Assembly: GCF_012933465.1 (NCBI RefSeq)
Contig: NZ_JABBND010000009.1
Location: 124,001 to 188,000 of the forward strand
Direction: 5' to 3'
DNA length: 64,000 nucleotides
Origin: Actinomycetospora sp. TBRC 11914
Lineage (GTDB): Bacteria; Actinomycetota; Actinomycetes; Mycobacteriales; Pseudonocardiaceae
The translations under genes and the position numbers were made by a program. Below are positions 53,492-62,302 of the stretch, one piece after another. Within the stretch, counting starts at the first letter, position 1. Each line of letters starts with the position of its first letter. Below the pieces are notes generated by a model. That model had not been told where the DNA came from, made no database searches, and saw only the letters and a program-made list of their open reading frames with translations.

Positions 53492-53544
53492 CCGGTCCCC
53501 CGGGTCGGGCCGAGGGTCGATGGTGACCCGTCACACCTCCCGCG

Positions 53545-54555
53545 TCACCAGTCCGCGATGGTCAGCGAGGTGTCCGGGCGCGGGCGGTCGTCGAGGCCAC
53601 GGGCCAGGTAGTCCCAGGCCGCGAGCCCGATCATCGCGCCGTTGTCGGTGGACCAGCGCAGCGGCGGCAGGCACAGCGACACCCCGGCCTCGTCGCACAG
53701 CCGCCCGGCCGCCGCCCGCAGCTGGGGGCTGGCCGCGACCCCGCCGACGACGACGAGGCAGCGGCTCGGGTAGCGCTCGAGCGCCTTGCGGCACTTGGCG
53801 ACGAGCACGTCGAGGCAGGCGTCCACGAACGAGGCGGCGACGTCGGCGTGCGGGTGGTCGGGGTTCGCCGCGAGGAAGCGCGACACCGACGACTTCAGCC
53901 CGGAGAAGGAGAAGTCGAGCTCCAGGTCCCGGGCCGGCCGCGGGAACGCGACGTCGGCCGTGCCCTCCTTCGCCAGCCGGTCGATGGCCGGCCCGCCGGG
54001 GTAGGGCAGCCCGAGCATGCGGGCGACCTTGTCGTAGGCCTCCCCCACCGAGTCGTCACGGGTCGAGCCGACCAGCTCGACCTCGCCCGGCCCGGCGAGG
54101 TGCGCGAGCAGCGTGTGCCCACCGGAGACCAGCAGCACCATCGCCGGGTACTCCACGCGGCGCTCGTCGAGGTCGGCGCTGCGCAGGTGCCCGCGCAGGT
54201 GGTTGACCCCGTACACCGGCAGGCCCCACCCGTCGCCGAGCCCGACGGCGCTGTTGGTCCCCACCACGAGCGACCCGATGAGGCCCGGCCCGCGGGTGAC
54301 GCCGATGGCGGTGAGGTCGGCGGGGCGCAGGTCGGCGTCGGTGAGGACCTTCCGGACCGTCGGGAGGATCGCGTCGACGTGCGCCCGGCTCGCCATCTCG
54401 GGGTAGACGCCGCCGTAGCGGTCGTGCAGCTCGACCTGGGAGGCGACGGCGGCCGCCACCACCTCGCCGCCGGGACGCACCACCGCGACGCCGGTGTCGT
54501 CGCACGAGGTCTCGATGCCGAGCATGATCCCGTCGTCGGGAAGCACCGCGGTCAT
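53545..54555 (-). CDS. tsaD: tRNA N6-threonylcarbamoyladenosine transferase TsaD
   Basis: 336 aa. ASKHA-fold enzyme that puts the threonylcarbamoyl group on A37 of ANN-decoding tRNAs. LGIETSCDDTGVAVV, RGPGLIGSL, metal ligands in NHLRGHL, FSFSGLKSSV, and the C-terminal STDNGAM are intact. Its ATG overlaps the stop of the tsaB-tsaC fusion (ATGA). Confidence 0.97.
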   Translation of the reverse strand: MTAVLPDDGIMLGIETSCDDTGVAVVRPGGEVVAAAVASQVELHDRYGGVYPEMASRAHVDAILPTVRKVLTDADLRPADLTAIGVTRGPGLIGSLVVGTNSAVGLGDGWGLPVYGVNHLRGHLRSADLDERRVEYPAMVLLVSGGHTLLAHLAGPGEVELVGSTRDDSVGEAYDKVARMLGLPYPGGPAIDRLAKEGTADVAFPRPARDLELDFSFSGLKSSVSRFLAANPDHPHADVAASFVDACLDVLVAKCRKALERYPSRCLVVVGGVAASPQLRAAAGRLCDEAGVSLCLPPLRWSTDNGAMIGLAAWDYLARGLDDRPRPDTSLTIADW

Positions 54556-55796
54556 TGGTGGAGCACCCTCTCGATCTCCTCCGCCGGGACCGCGCCCTCG
54601 CGCTCGATCCGAGGCGTGTCCAGGTGGCAGTTCACGACCGTCGACGGCACCCCGGAGCGCACGCCCCCGTCGACGACGGCGTCCGGGCGTCCCGCGAGCT
54701 GGTCCAGGATCGGCCCGGGCGCCTGGGCCGTCGGCTCGCCGTGGGCGTTCGCGCTGGTCACGAGCAGGGCACCCACGTCGGAGAGCAGCGCGCGCAGGTC
54801 AGGGTCGGAGGGCACGCGCACCCCGATCTCCTCGCGGCCCGCGAGCCACGCCGGCGCCACGGCGGGGTCGACGCCCATCGCGACGGTGATCGGCCCCGGG
54901 GAGAACGCGGCGAGCAGCCGGCGGGCCTGCTCGGTGACCTGCACGCCGAGGGCGGGGAGCTCGTCGGGGGTGGCGACCATGATCGGCAGCTCGCGGGTGC
55001 GCGGCCGGTCCTTGAGGGCGAACAGCGCGTCGATCGCGTCGGGACGCCGCGGGTGCACGGCGAGCCCGTAGACGGTGTCGGTCGGCACCAGCGCCACCCC
55101 GCCGTCGAGCAGCGCCTCCCGCGCCGCGGTGAAGGCGTCGCCGCGGAACCGGACCGACGACTCGGTCAGCGGGGCCGCGCTGACCACCGCCGGCTCGTGG
55201 TCGCCGGCGCGCAGGCGGACGGTGAGGGCGTCGACGTCGGGGGCGTCGAGCCCGGTGTCCCGCGCGGCGAGCCCGTGCTCGGCGAGCAGGGCCGCCGCCG
55301 GCCCGCGCCGCGCGCCCGCCAGCGCCACCGTCACCCCGGACCCCTCGCCGATCCGCTCGGCGAGCTCCTTGACCACCACGTCGAGCTCGCCGTGGCGCAG
55401 CACCACGTGGCCGTCCGCGCCGGTCAGCGACGCGTAGACCGCGGCGCCGCCCGCGGGGCGCAGAACCAGGGCCGGGAGGTGGCCGGTCTGCGTGGTCAGC
55501 AGCGAGAGCGAGTCGATCGCGACGACCGGGACGCCCCGGGCGAACGCCACGGCGTTGACGTAGGCGATGCCGGCCCGCACCGAGGCGAGGTTGCCGGGCC
55601 CGACGTCGACGGCGAGCCGGTCCAGGTCGGTGACCGACCGCCCGGCGTCGCGGATGACCCCGCCGGCCAGCACCCCGACGTCGACGAAGCCGGGGTCGCC
55701 GCGGTCCGCGCTCGCCCGGGCGACGACGCGGTCGTCGTCGAGCAGCGCGGCGCCGTAGACCCGCGAGGAGGTCTCGACGGCGAGCGTGAGGGTCAT
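54552..55796 (-). CDS. tsaB: TsaB-TsaC fusion protein for tRNA t6A synthesis
   Basis: 414 aa, two domains. Residues 1 to about 215 are TsaB (AVETSSRVYGAALLDDDRVV, VDVGPGNLASVRAGIAYVNAVAF), the partner that dimerises with TsaD. Residues about 219-414 are a complete Sua5/TsaC threonylcarbamoyl-AMP synthase (LVPTDTVYGLAVH, KDRPRTRELPIMV with the K-x-R pair, FSPGPITVAMG, LLVTSANAHGE with S-A-N). TsaB is more often alone or fused to RimI. The frame is unbroken across the join. It overlaps tsaD by 4 nt and lies 42 nt after tsaE. Confidence 0.92.
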   Translation of the reverse strand: MTLTLAVETSSRVYGAALLDDDRVVARASADRGDPGFVDVGVLAGGVIRDAGRSVTDLDRLAVDVGPGNLASVRAGIAYVNAVAFARGVPVVAIDSLSLLTTQTGHLPALVLRPAGGAAVYASLTGADGHVVLRHGELDVVVKELAERIGEGSGVTVALAGARRGPAAALLAEHGLAARDTGLDAPDVDALTVRLRAGDHEPAVVSAAPLTESSVRFRGDAFTAAREALLDGGVALVPTDTVYGLAVHPRRPDAIDALFALKDRPRTRELPIMVATPDELPALGVQVTEQARRLLAAFSPGPITVAMGVDPAVAPAWLAGREEIGVRVPSDPDLRALLSDVGALLVTSANAHGEPTAQAPGPILDQLAGRPDAVVDGGVRSGVPSTVVNCHLDTPRIEREGAVPAEEIERVLHQ

Positions 55797-55838
55797 GCCT
55801 GCTCCGTGCGTGCTCGTGCCGGGCTGTGCTGGGTGTGC

Positions 55839-56333
55839 TCAGGGGGTGGTGCTGCTGGGCGCGGGCGCGGCCAGCGCGTCGAGCGCCGGCGCCCACCGGG
55901 CGCTGCCGCGCACCGTGATGCGCCGGGCCGCGGCGTCGTCCGGGTCGGCGGCCAGGTGCATCCGCAGCGGGTCGACGAACTCGCCGGCCACCAGGTCGCC
56001 CCACTCGACGAGCGCGATGACCTCGTCGAGGTACTCGTCGAGGCCGAGGTCGCGGAACTCGGTGAGGTCGTCGAGGCGGTAGGTGTCGACGTGCAGGACC
56101 CGCGGCCCCGGGGTCGCGTAGAACTGCGCGAGCGAGAACGTCGGGCTGGACACGGCCGCCTGCGAGCCGAGCGCCGCGACGAGCGCCGACACGAACGTCG
56201 TCTTGCCCGCGGCGAGCTCGCCGGTCAGCAGCACCGCGTCGCCCGCCCGGAGGTGGGGCGCCAGCGCCGCCGCGACCCGCGCGGTGCCCTCGGGTCCGTC
56301 CGCGTGCAGCACCGTCTCCACCTGCTCGTCCAT
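55839..56333 (-). CDS. tsaE: tRNA t6A ATPase TsaE
   Basis: 164 aa. P-loop GELAAGKTTF (K44), SSPTFSLAQFY, VLHVDTYRLDD and VALVEWGD are the TsaE signatures. ATPase that drives turnover of the TsaB-TsaD complex. ATG 56333 is preceded by GGGGAGG. 38 nt separate it from the tsaC stop. Confidence 0.95.
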   Translation of the reverse strand: MDEQVETVLHADGPEGTARVAAALAPHLRAGDAVLLTGELAAGKTTFVSALVAALGSQAAVSSPTFSLAQFYATPGPRVLHVDTYRLDDLTEFRDLGLDEYLDEVIALVEWGDLVAGEFVDPLRMHLAADPDDAAARRITVRGSARWAPALDALAAPAPSSTTP

Positions 56334-56371
56334 CGCCTCCCCATGATAGGAGGCCCGCCGCGGCCGCCCGG

Positions 56372-57016
56372 TCACGCGGTCGCCGGGGTGCGGCCCAGCA
56401 CCTCGGCGATCGCCGCGGCGCTCACCGCGCCCTCGCGCCGGATGACGGGCTCGGGGCCGGTGAGGTCGACGATGGTGGACCCGGCGTCGGCCGCGAGCGG
56501 CCCGCCGTCGAGGTAGACGTCCACGGCCTCGCCGAGCTGGGCGTACGCGTCGCCGCAGTCGTGCGGGACCGCGCCGCTGTCCGCGTTCGCGCCGGTGATG
56601 GCCATCGGGCCGCACTCCCGCAGCAGCTCCAGCGCGACGGGGTGCAGCGGCATCCGGAGCACGACGGTGCCCCGGGTGCGCCCGAGGTCCCACGCCAGCG
56701 AGGGCGCGTGCGGCAGGACGAGCGAGAGGCCGCCGGGCCAGAACGCCTCGACGAGCTCCCGCGCGGTGCTCGGCACGACCGCGACCAGGCCGTCGATCGT
56801 CGACCAGCTCCCGACCAGCACCGGGACGGGCGTCTCCGGGCCCCGGCCCTTGGCGGCGAGCAGCGCGCGGACCGCGGCCTGGTCGAACGCGTCGGCGCCG
56901 ACGCCGTAGGAGGTGTCCGTCGGCACCACGACGAGCCGGCCCGCCCGGACGGCGGCCGCCGCGGCGGCGAGCCCCGCGGCCCGGGTGTCGGGGACGCGGC
57001 AGTCGAAGGTCGTCAC
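56372..57016 (-). CDS. tsaC: L-threonylcarbamoyladenylate synthase (Sua5/TsaC)
   Basis: 214 aa from GTG 57016 (leaderless by TACCCT 7 nt upstream). VVPTDTSYGVGADAF, AKGRGPETPVPVLV with K-x-R, and FWPGGLSLVLPH fit the family. The usual S-x-N loop is replaced by TGANADSG, so the Ser of the K-R-S-N set is Gly here. It follows prmC as in M. tuberculosis, so this is the ancestral copy; the fused domain in the next-but-one gene is a second one. Confidence 0.92.
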   Translation of the reverse strand: MTTFDCRVPDTRAAGLAAAAAAVRAGRLVVVPTDTSYGVGADAFDQAAVRALLAAKGRGPETPVPVLVGSWSTIDGLVAVVPSTARELVEAFWPGGLSLVLPHAPSLAWDLGRTRGTVVLRMPLHPVALELLRECGPMAITGANADSGAVPHDCGDAYAQLGEAVDVYLDGGPLAADAGSTIVDLTGPEPVIRREGAVSAAAIAEVLGRTPATA

Positions 57017-57023
57017 GCGGGCG

Positions 57024-57029
57024 AGGGTA
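57024..57029 (-). promoter_or_regulatory. -10-like box for leaderless tsaC
   Basis: TACCCT on the minus strand, 7 nt before the GTG at 57016. Confidence 0.45.
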
Positions 57030-57091
57030 GGCCGCGCGGTCCGTGCGCCGCGGCCGGGCGGGCGAGGGGCGCGGGCGGCGGCGCTGGCCGG

Positions 57092-57251
57092 CCCGACGAG
57101 GGGCACACAGTGCAGCCTTGCGGGCGTCCGGACCTACCCCATGTGCCCGTGATCATGGCCGCGCACGCGAGCGGCAGTGGCCCGCCCGACGAGGGGCACA
57201 CCACCCAGGCCCGCTGGCTCTTGGGCCTGCCCCACGTGCTCGTGATCATGG
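57092..57251. repeat. Two tandem 67-bp palindromic repeats, family E
   Basis: Units 57092-57158 and 57185-57251, 93-bp period. Both begin CCCGACGAGGGGCACAC and end GTGATCATGG. Outer pairing is GGGCACA/TGTGCCC in unit 1 and partly decayed in unit 2; unit 2 has an inner stem CAGGCCC/GGGCCTG. They fill the 339-nt prmC-tsaC gap with the family D copy below. No gene seen there. Confidence 0.8.
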
Positions 57252-57270
57252 GCGGCCGGCCCGGCGCGAT

Positions 57271-57326
57271 GCGCGAACGGCGCCGTTCTCCCGCTGTACG
57301 CCAGGAATGTGCCATTGCTCGCACGG
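57271..57326. repeat. 56-bp repeat, family D copy 3
   Basis: Matches the 3825-3955 repeats at both ends (GCGAACGGCGCCGT and TGCCATTGC..GCACG) with a diverged centre and the same 56-bp length. It lies 29 nt beyond the prmC stop. Confidence 0.75.
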
Positions 57327-57355
57327 AGGCGGAGGCACCGAGGCGGAGGAAGAGC

Positions 57356-58198
57356 TCAGGCCCGACGGCGGGTCCCGACGGACATGCGCGGGCGCCCCGC
57401 GAGGTCGGCGCGGGTCCCGACGTCGGCGAAGCCCGCGCCCTCGAGGACCTCGCGGACCTGTTCGGCGTGCGACTCGTCGTGCTCGACCGCGACCCGCCCG
57501 CCGTCGCGCAGCAGCCGCGCGGCGGTCGTCGCGAGCGGGCGGACGACGGCGAGGCCGTCGGGCCCGGCGAAGACGGCCTCGTGCGGGTCGTGGTCCACCT
57601 CGGGGGCGACCGGCGTCCCCTCCGGCACGTACGGCGGGTTGGCGACGACGACGTCGACGCGGCCCTCGAGCGTCGCGAGGGTGGCCGGGTCGGTGACGTC
57701 GGCCGCGGTGAGCCGCACCCCGGAGCCGTCGAGGTTGCGGCGGGCCCACGCGAGCGCGCCCGGGTCGAGCTCCACGGCGTGGACCTCGGCGTCCGGGCGC
57801 GTCGTGGCGATCGCGAGCGCGAGGGCGCCGGACCCGGTGCACAGGTCGACGATCCGTGGCTCACCGATGCCGCGGACGGCCGCGACCGCCTCGGCGAGCA
57901 GCAGCTCGGTCTCCGGCCGGGGCACGAACACCCCCGGGCCCACGGCGACCGACACCGGCCCGAGCACCGCGCTGGAGACCAGGTGCTGCAGCGGTTCGCG
58001 GGCCGCGCGGCGCGCGACGAGGGCGTCCAGCCGGGCCTCGGCGTCGTCGTCGAGGTCGGGGGCGAGCACCAGGCGGGTGCGCGGGACGCCCAGCACGTGA
58101 GCGGCGAGCAGTTCGGCGTCGACGCGGGGGCTCTCGACGCCGGCCTCGGCGAGCCGGGCGGCGGCGTCGGCCACGCGGGTGCGGGTCGGTGCGGTCAT
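57356..58198 (-). CDS. prmC: Peptide chain release factor N5-glutamine methyltransferase
   Basis: 280 aa. SAM-binding [16 protein letters not shown] and the catalytic [10 protein letters not shown] motif identify PrmC/HemK, which methylates the Gln of the release-factor GGQ loop. It starts in an ATGA overlap with prfA, its substrate's gene. Confidence 0.95.
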   Translation of the reverse strand: MTAPTRTRVADAAARLAEAGVESPRVDAELLAAHVLGVPRTRLVLAPDLDDDAEARLDALVARRAAREPLQHLVSSAVLGPVSVAVGPGVFVPRPETELLLAEAVAAVRGIGEPRIVDLCTGSGALALAIATTRPDAEVHAVELDPGALAWARRNLDGSGVRLTAADVTDPATLATLEGRVDVVVANPPYVPEGTPVAPEVDHDPHEAVFAGPDGLAVVRPLATTAARLLRDGGRVAVEHDESHAEQVREVLEGAGFADVGTRADLAGRPRMSVGTRRRA

Positions 58199-59313
58199 CG
58201 CACACCTCCCTCCTGGCCGGCGTCCTGCGCGGCCTCGGCGAGCCGTTCCTCGCGATCCGCCGCCCGGAGGGCGTTCAGCACGCCGTCGAGCTCACCGTCG
58301 AGTACCCGGTCGAGGTCGTACGACTTGTAGCCGATGCGGTGATCGGAGATCCGGTTCTCGGGGAAGTTGTAGGTGCGCACACGCTCGGAGCGGTCGACGG
58401 TGCGGACCTGGCTGCGGCGGTCGGCGGACGCCTCCGCCGCCTGCTTCTCGTCGGCCAGTGCCTGGAGGCGCGACCGGAGCACCTCCATGGCGCGGGCCTT
58501 GTTCTGCAGCTGCGATCGCTCGTTCTGGCAGGACACGACGATGCCGGTGGGCAGGTGGGTGATGCGCACCGCGGAGTCGGTGGTGTTGACGCCCTGCCCG
58601 CCCTTGCCCGAGGAGCGGAAGACGTCGATGCGCAGGTCCTTCTCGTCGACGTCCACGGTCTCGGCGACGTCCTTCTCGGGGTACACGAGGACGCCGGCGG
58701 CCGAGGTGTGGATGCGGCCCTGGGACTCGGTGACGGGCACGCGCTGCACGCGGTGCACGCCGCCCTCGTACTTCAGCCAGGCCCACACACCGTCGGGCTC
58801 GCTGCCGGGCGCGGTGACGGTGACGGTGACGTCCTTGAACCCGCCGAGGTCGGACTCGGTGCCCGAGAGCACCTCGACCTTCCAGCCGCGCCGCTCGGCG
58901 TAGCGGGAGTACATCCGCAGCAGGTCGCCGGCGAACAGCGCCGACTCCTCGCCGCCCTCCCCCGACTTCACCTCCACGACGACGTCGTTCGCGTCGGCCG
59001 GGTCGCGCGGGATCAGCAGCTCGCGCAGGCGCTCCGACAGGGTGGCGACGGTGCCCTCGAGGGTCCGGGCCTCCGCGGCGAACGCGGGATCCTCGTCGGC
59101 GAGCTCGCGGGCGTCGGCGAGGTCGGCCTCGGCGCGCTCGAGCTCGCCGGCGGTCGCGACGATGGGGGCCAGCTCGGCGTACCGGCGTCCCAGCCGGCGG
59201 GCCAGCGCCTGGTCGGCGTGCACCTCCGGCTCGGCGAGCCGCGCCTCCAGGCCGGCGTGCTCCTCCACGAGGGCGCGCACCGAGTGCGCCGATCCGCCTG
59301 CCACCTGGGTCAT
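58195..59313 (-). CDS. prfA: Peptide chain release factor 1
   Basis: 372 aa from ATG 59313 with GAGGAGG upstream. Stop-codon reading tripeptide PVT in [15 protein letters not shown] (RF1 type, UAA/UAG), and GGQ (Q240) in [17 protein letters not shown]. Overlaps prmC by 4 nt. Confidence 0.97.
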   Translation of the reverse strand: MTQVAGGSAHSVRALVEEHAGLEARLAEPEVHADQALARRLGRRYAELAPIVATAGELERAEADLADARELADEDPAFAAEARTLEGTVATLSERLRELLIPRDPADANDVVVEVKSGEGGEESALFAGDLLRMYSRYAERRGWKVEVLSGTESDLGGFKDVTVTVTAPGSEPDGVWAWLKYEGGVHRVQRVPVTESQGRIHTSAAGVLVYPEKDVAETVDVDEKDLRIDVFRSSGKGGQGVNTTDSAVRITHLPTGIVVSCQNERSQLQNKARAMEVLRSRLQALADEKQAAEASADRRSQVRTVDRSERVRTYNFPENRISDHRIGYKSYDLDRVLDGELDGVLNALRAADREERLAEAAQDAGQEGGVR

Positions 59314-59406
59314 GCTTCCTCCTCGCGCCACGGTGGCGCTGGGTCGCCGCTCGTCCCTCGCGCCGCACCAGCGTCCACCGGCCCGCCTGACACTCCGAAC
59401 GCACGA

Positions 59407-59446
59407 ACGCCCGCCGTCGCCACCCGGGGGCGGCGACGGCGGGCGT
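59407..59446 (-). terminator. Strong terminator hairpin after rpmE
   Basis: Perfect 15-bp stem ACGCCCGCCGTCGCC (59407-59421) with GGCGACGGCGGGCGT (59432-59446), 10-nt loop, 8 nt after the rpmE stop; read on the minus strand it is followed by TCGTGCGTTCGG. Confidence 0.75.
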
Positions 59447-59454
59447 CGTGGGAG

Positions 59455-59673
59455 CTACTTGCGGCCGGCGCGCTTGCCGTACCGGGCCTCGAAGCGGGCG
59501 ACCCGACCGCCGGTGTCCATGATGCGCTGCTTGCCCGTGTAGAACGGGTGGCAGGCCGAGCACACCTCGACGTTGATCACGCCGTTCGTCTTGGTGCTGC
59601 GCGTGGTGAAGGAGCTGCCGCAGCCGCAGTTGACCTGCGTCTCGACGTACTCGGGGTGGATGCCCTGCTTCAT
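59455..59673 (-). CDS. rpmE: 50S ribosomal protein L31
   Basis: 72 aa. [10 protein letters not shown] opening, CGCGSSF and [12 protein letters not shown]. With C16/C18 and C37/C40 it is the zinc-binding (C+) form. Good GAGAGGA ribosome site. Sits between rho and prfA as in many actinobacteria. Confidence 0.97.
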   Translation of the reverse strand: MKQGIHPEYVETQVNCGCGSSFTTRSTKTNGVINVEVCSACHPFYTGKQRIMDTGGRVARFEARYGKRAGRK

Positions 59674-59793
59674 GTGGCTGGTTCCTCTCGTTCTCGGCCG
59701 CCGGGTCCCCGTGTCGTCCGTCGGGGTGAACCGGAGGCAGCTGTGCCACGGGACATTCTCTCAGGAACGTCCACTGACCCCGTCAACAGCCCC

Positions 59794-59818
59794 GGCGACC
59801 GGGATGTTCCCGGCCGCC
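59794..59818 (-). terminator. Hairpin after rho
   Basis: GGCG-a-CCGGGA-tgt-TCCCGG-c-CGCC, 10 pairs with one mismatch, 17 nt beyond the rho stop; no T-run. Confidence 0.5.
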
Positions 59819-59834
59819 GAGGGCGACGGAAGGC

Positions 59835-62057
59835 CTAGTCTTCCTCTTTGCCGGGGGTCGTCTTGGCCACCTGCATGAGGAACTCGATGTTGGTGCGCGT
59901 CTTGCGCAGCCGGTCGAGCACCAGCTCGATCGCCTGCTGCGGGTCGAGCGCGGCCAGCACGCGGCGCAGCCGGTGCATCACGGCCATCTCGTCGGGCGAG
60001 AGGAGGAGCTCCTCCTTGCGCGTGGACGACGAGTCCGGGTCGATCGCCGGGAAGATGCGCTTGTCGGCGAGCTTGCGGTCGAGCTTGAGCTCGGCGTTGC
60101 CGGTGCCCTTGAACTCCTCGAAGATCACCGTGTCCATCGTCGACCCGGTCTCGACCAGCGCCGTCGCGAAGATCGTCAGCGACCCGCCGTCCTCGATGTT
60201 GCGCGCGGCGCCGAGGAAGCGCTTGGGCGGGTAGAGCGCCGTCGAGTCGACACCGCCGGACAGGATGCGGCCCGACGCCGGCGCGGCCAGGTTGTAGGCC
60301 CGGCCGAGGCGGGTGATCGAGTCGAGGAGCACGACGACGTCGTGGCCCTGCTCGACGAGCCGCTTGGCCCGCTCGATCGACAGCTCCGCCACCGAGGTGT
60401 GGTCCGACGGCGGCCGGTCGAAGGTCGAGGCGATGACCTCGCCCTTCACCGTGCGCTGCATGTCGGTGACCTCCTCCGGCCGCTCGTCGACGAGCACGAC
60501 CATGAGGTGGACCTCGGGGTTGTTCGTGGTGATCGCGTTGGCGATCGACTGCAGCACCATCGTCTTGCCGGCCTTGGGCGGCGAGACGATCAGCGCGCGC
60601 TGCCCCTTGCCGACCGGCATGACCAGGTCGATCACGCGGGTGGACAGCAGGTGCGGCTCGGTCTCGAGGCGCAGCCGCTCGTTGGGGTAGAGCGGGGTGA
60701 GCTTGGTGAACTCGGGCCGGCGCTTCGCCGCCTCCGGGTCGAGGCCGTTGACGGTGTCGACCCGCACCAGCGGGTTGAACTTCTGCCGGTTCTGCTCGTT
60801 CTCGCGCTGCTGGCGCACCTGGCCGGTGACGGCGTCGCCGCGGCGCAGGCCGTGCTTGCGCACCAGCGAGAGCGAGACGTAGACGTCGTTCGGGCCGGCC
60901 ATGTAGCCCGAGGTGCGGACGAACGCGTAGTTGTCCAGCACGTCGAGGATGCCGGCGACCGGGATGAGGACGTCGTCCTCGCGCACCTCCGGCTCGCCGC
61001 CGCCCTGGCCGCCGCCCTGGCCGCGCTCGCCGCGGTTGCGGCGGCGGTCGCGGAACCGGCGCCCGCGACGCCGGCCGCCGCCGGCCTCGTCGTCGTCCTC
61101 GTCGTCGGGGCCGTTGTCGCGGTTCTGCTGGCCGCGCTGCTGGCCGCCCTGGTCGGAGTTGCGGTCGCGCCCGTCCTGGTTGCGGTCGCGCTGGCTGCCG
61201 CCGCCCTGGTCCTGACCCCGGCCGCCCTGGTTCTGGCCGCCCTGGCCGTTGCGGTTGCGGCGGCCACCGCGGTCGCCGTCGCCGTCGCGGTCCTGGTCGC
61301 CGTCGGCGGTGTCCGGGCCGGAGCCGCCCTGGTCCTGGTTGCCCCGGCCCCGGCCGTTGCTGCGGCCGCCGTCCTCGCGGGGCCCGCGCTCGGGCGCCTC
61401 GGCCGGCGCGGCGGCGGGGGCCTCGACCGAGCCGGTCGGCTCGTCGGGGGTGGACTCCGGGGCGGAGTCCGCGCCGGGACCGGCGTCGCGGCGGGCGCTG
61501 CGGCGCTGGCGGCGCGGCGCGGCGGGCGCGTCGGTGGCGGCCGTCCCGGTGGTCGTGTCCGCGGCGGCGGCCGTGTCGGCGTCGGCGGCGGGCGCGTCGG
61601 TGGTGGCCGTGACCTCCTGGGCGACCGACGAGGCGGCCTCCGGGGTCGCGGTGCGCGCCGCCGGGTCGGCCGCCGTCTCCTCCGGGGTCACCGCCTTGCG
61701 GCGGCTCGCGCGACGGCGGGCCGGCTTGGCCGCGGCCTCGTCGTCGCCCGCGGCGGCCGCCGGCTGCCCGCCGGACGGGGCCGCGGCGTCGTCGCCGAGC
61801 GGGAGCTGGGCCGCGCCGCTGCCCAGGTCGCCGGACTGCCGCTTCTTGATCTCGGCGATCAGGTCCCCCCGGCGCATGCCGGTGGTGTCGGTGACGCCGA
61901 GCGTCCCGGCCAGCTCGCGCAGCTCGGCGAGCACCATGCCGGACACACCCCCGCGGCGGCGCCGTTCGGTGCCGCCGGAGCCGGAGGACGGGGCGTCCTC
62001 ACCCCGGGCCTCCGACGAGGAGGCGACATCGGTGGAGATGACGTCGGTTTCGGTCAC
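59835..62057 (-). CDS. rho: Transcription termination factor Rho
   Basis: 740 aa from GTG 62057 (AGGAAGGA upstream). Order: Rho N-like helix domain (about 35-70, SGMVLAELRELAGTLGVTDTTGMRRGDLIAEIKKRQ), an Ala/Pro/Asp-rich spacer, a Gly/Arg/Asn/Gln-rich segment (about 190-335), the RNA-binding cold-shock-like domain (YAFVRTSGYMAGPNDVYVS), then the RecA ATPase with Walker A SPPKAGKT (K498), DSITRLGRAYN, and GGVDSTALYPPKRFLGAARN (Q-loop region). Long charged inserts are known in high-GC actinobacterial Rho; this one is very Asn/Gln/Gly-rich. Confidence 0.97.
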   Translation of the reverse strand: MTETDVISTDVASSSEARGEDAPSSGSGGTERRRRGGVSGMVLAELRELAGTLGVTDTTGMRRGDLIAEIKKRQSGDLGSGAAQLPLGDDAAAPSGGQPAAAAGDDEAAAKPARRRASRRKAVTPEETAADPAARTATPEAASSVAQEVTATTDAPAADADTAAAADTTTGTAATDAPAAPRRQRRSARRDAGPGADSAPESTPDEPTGSVEAPAAAPAEAPERGPREDGGRSNGRGRGNQDQGGSGPDTADGDQDRDGDGDRGGRRNRNGQGGQNQGGRGQDQGGGSQRDRNQDGRDRNSDQGGQQRGQQNRDNGPDDEDDDEAGGGRRRGRRFRDRRRNRGERGQGGGQGGGEPEVREDDVLIPVAGILDVLDNYAFVRTSGYMAGPNDVYVSLSLVRKHGLRRGDAVTGQVRQQRENEQNRQKFNPLVRVDTVNGLDPEAAKRRPEFTKLTPLYPNERLRLETEPHLLSTRVIDLVMPVGKGQRALIVSPPKAGKTMVLQSIANAITTNNPEVHLMVVLVDERPEEVTDMQRTVKGEVIASTFDRPPSDHTSVAELSIERAKRLVEQGHDVVVLLDSITRLGRAYNLAAPASGRILSGGVDSTALYPPKRFLGAARNIEDGGSLTIFATALVETGSTMDTVIFEEFKGTGNAELKLDRKLADKRIFPAIDPDSSSTRKEELLLSPDEMAVMHRLRRVLAALDPQQAIELVLDRLRKTRTNIEFLMQVAKTTPGKEED

Positions 62058-62302
62058 GCAGGTCCTTCCTGACCGGTCCGGGTCGTGATACCCGGGCCAG
62101 CGGACGTGTCCGCACGGCTCGTGGTGCGTACGGATCCGCCGCAACGAACGGGCGCCGGCGGGCTCACGGAAGGAGGTTCGGTGGCCCGGGAACTCGATGC
62201 GCTGCGGAACATACGGGGCCAACGACCACGCGTGGAGCCGTCCGAGAACGCCGACCCGCCTGCACCGCCGGGCGGATGCGGGACCGGAGCGGGGAAGACC
62301 AT
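62054..62302 (-). other. Possible upstream ORF overlapping rho start
   Basis: An 82-codon frame (MVFPAPVPHPPGG...) in the rho leader ends in a GTGA overlap with the rho start. It has no good ribosome site and a low-complexity product, so coding is doubtful, but the exact overlap could couple translation. Confidence 0.2.

Noticed and set aside
53399-53544. Riboswitch (glycine, THF or ZTP class) before glyA
   Set aside because: The leader is GC-rich and can fold, but I could not find the conserved core bases of any of these classes.
57017-57355. Insertion sequence remnant upstream of tsaC
   Set aside because: Repeats are palindromic units of 56 and 67 bp; there is no transposase fragment, no terminal inverted repeat pair framing the region and no target duplication that I could see.
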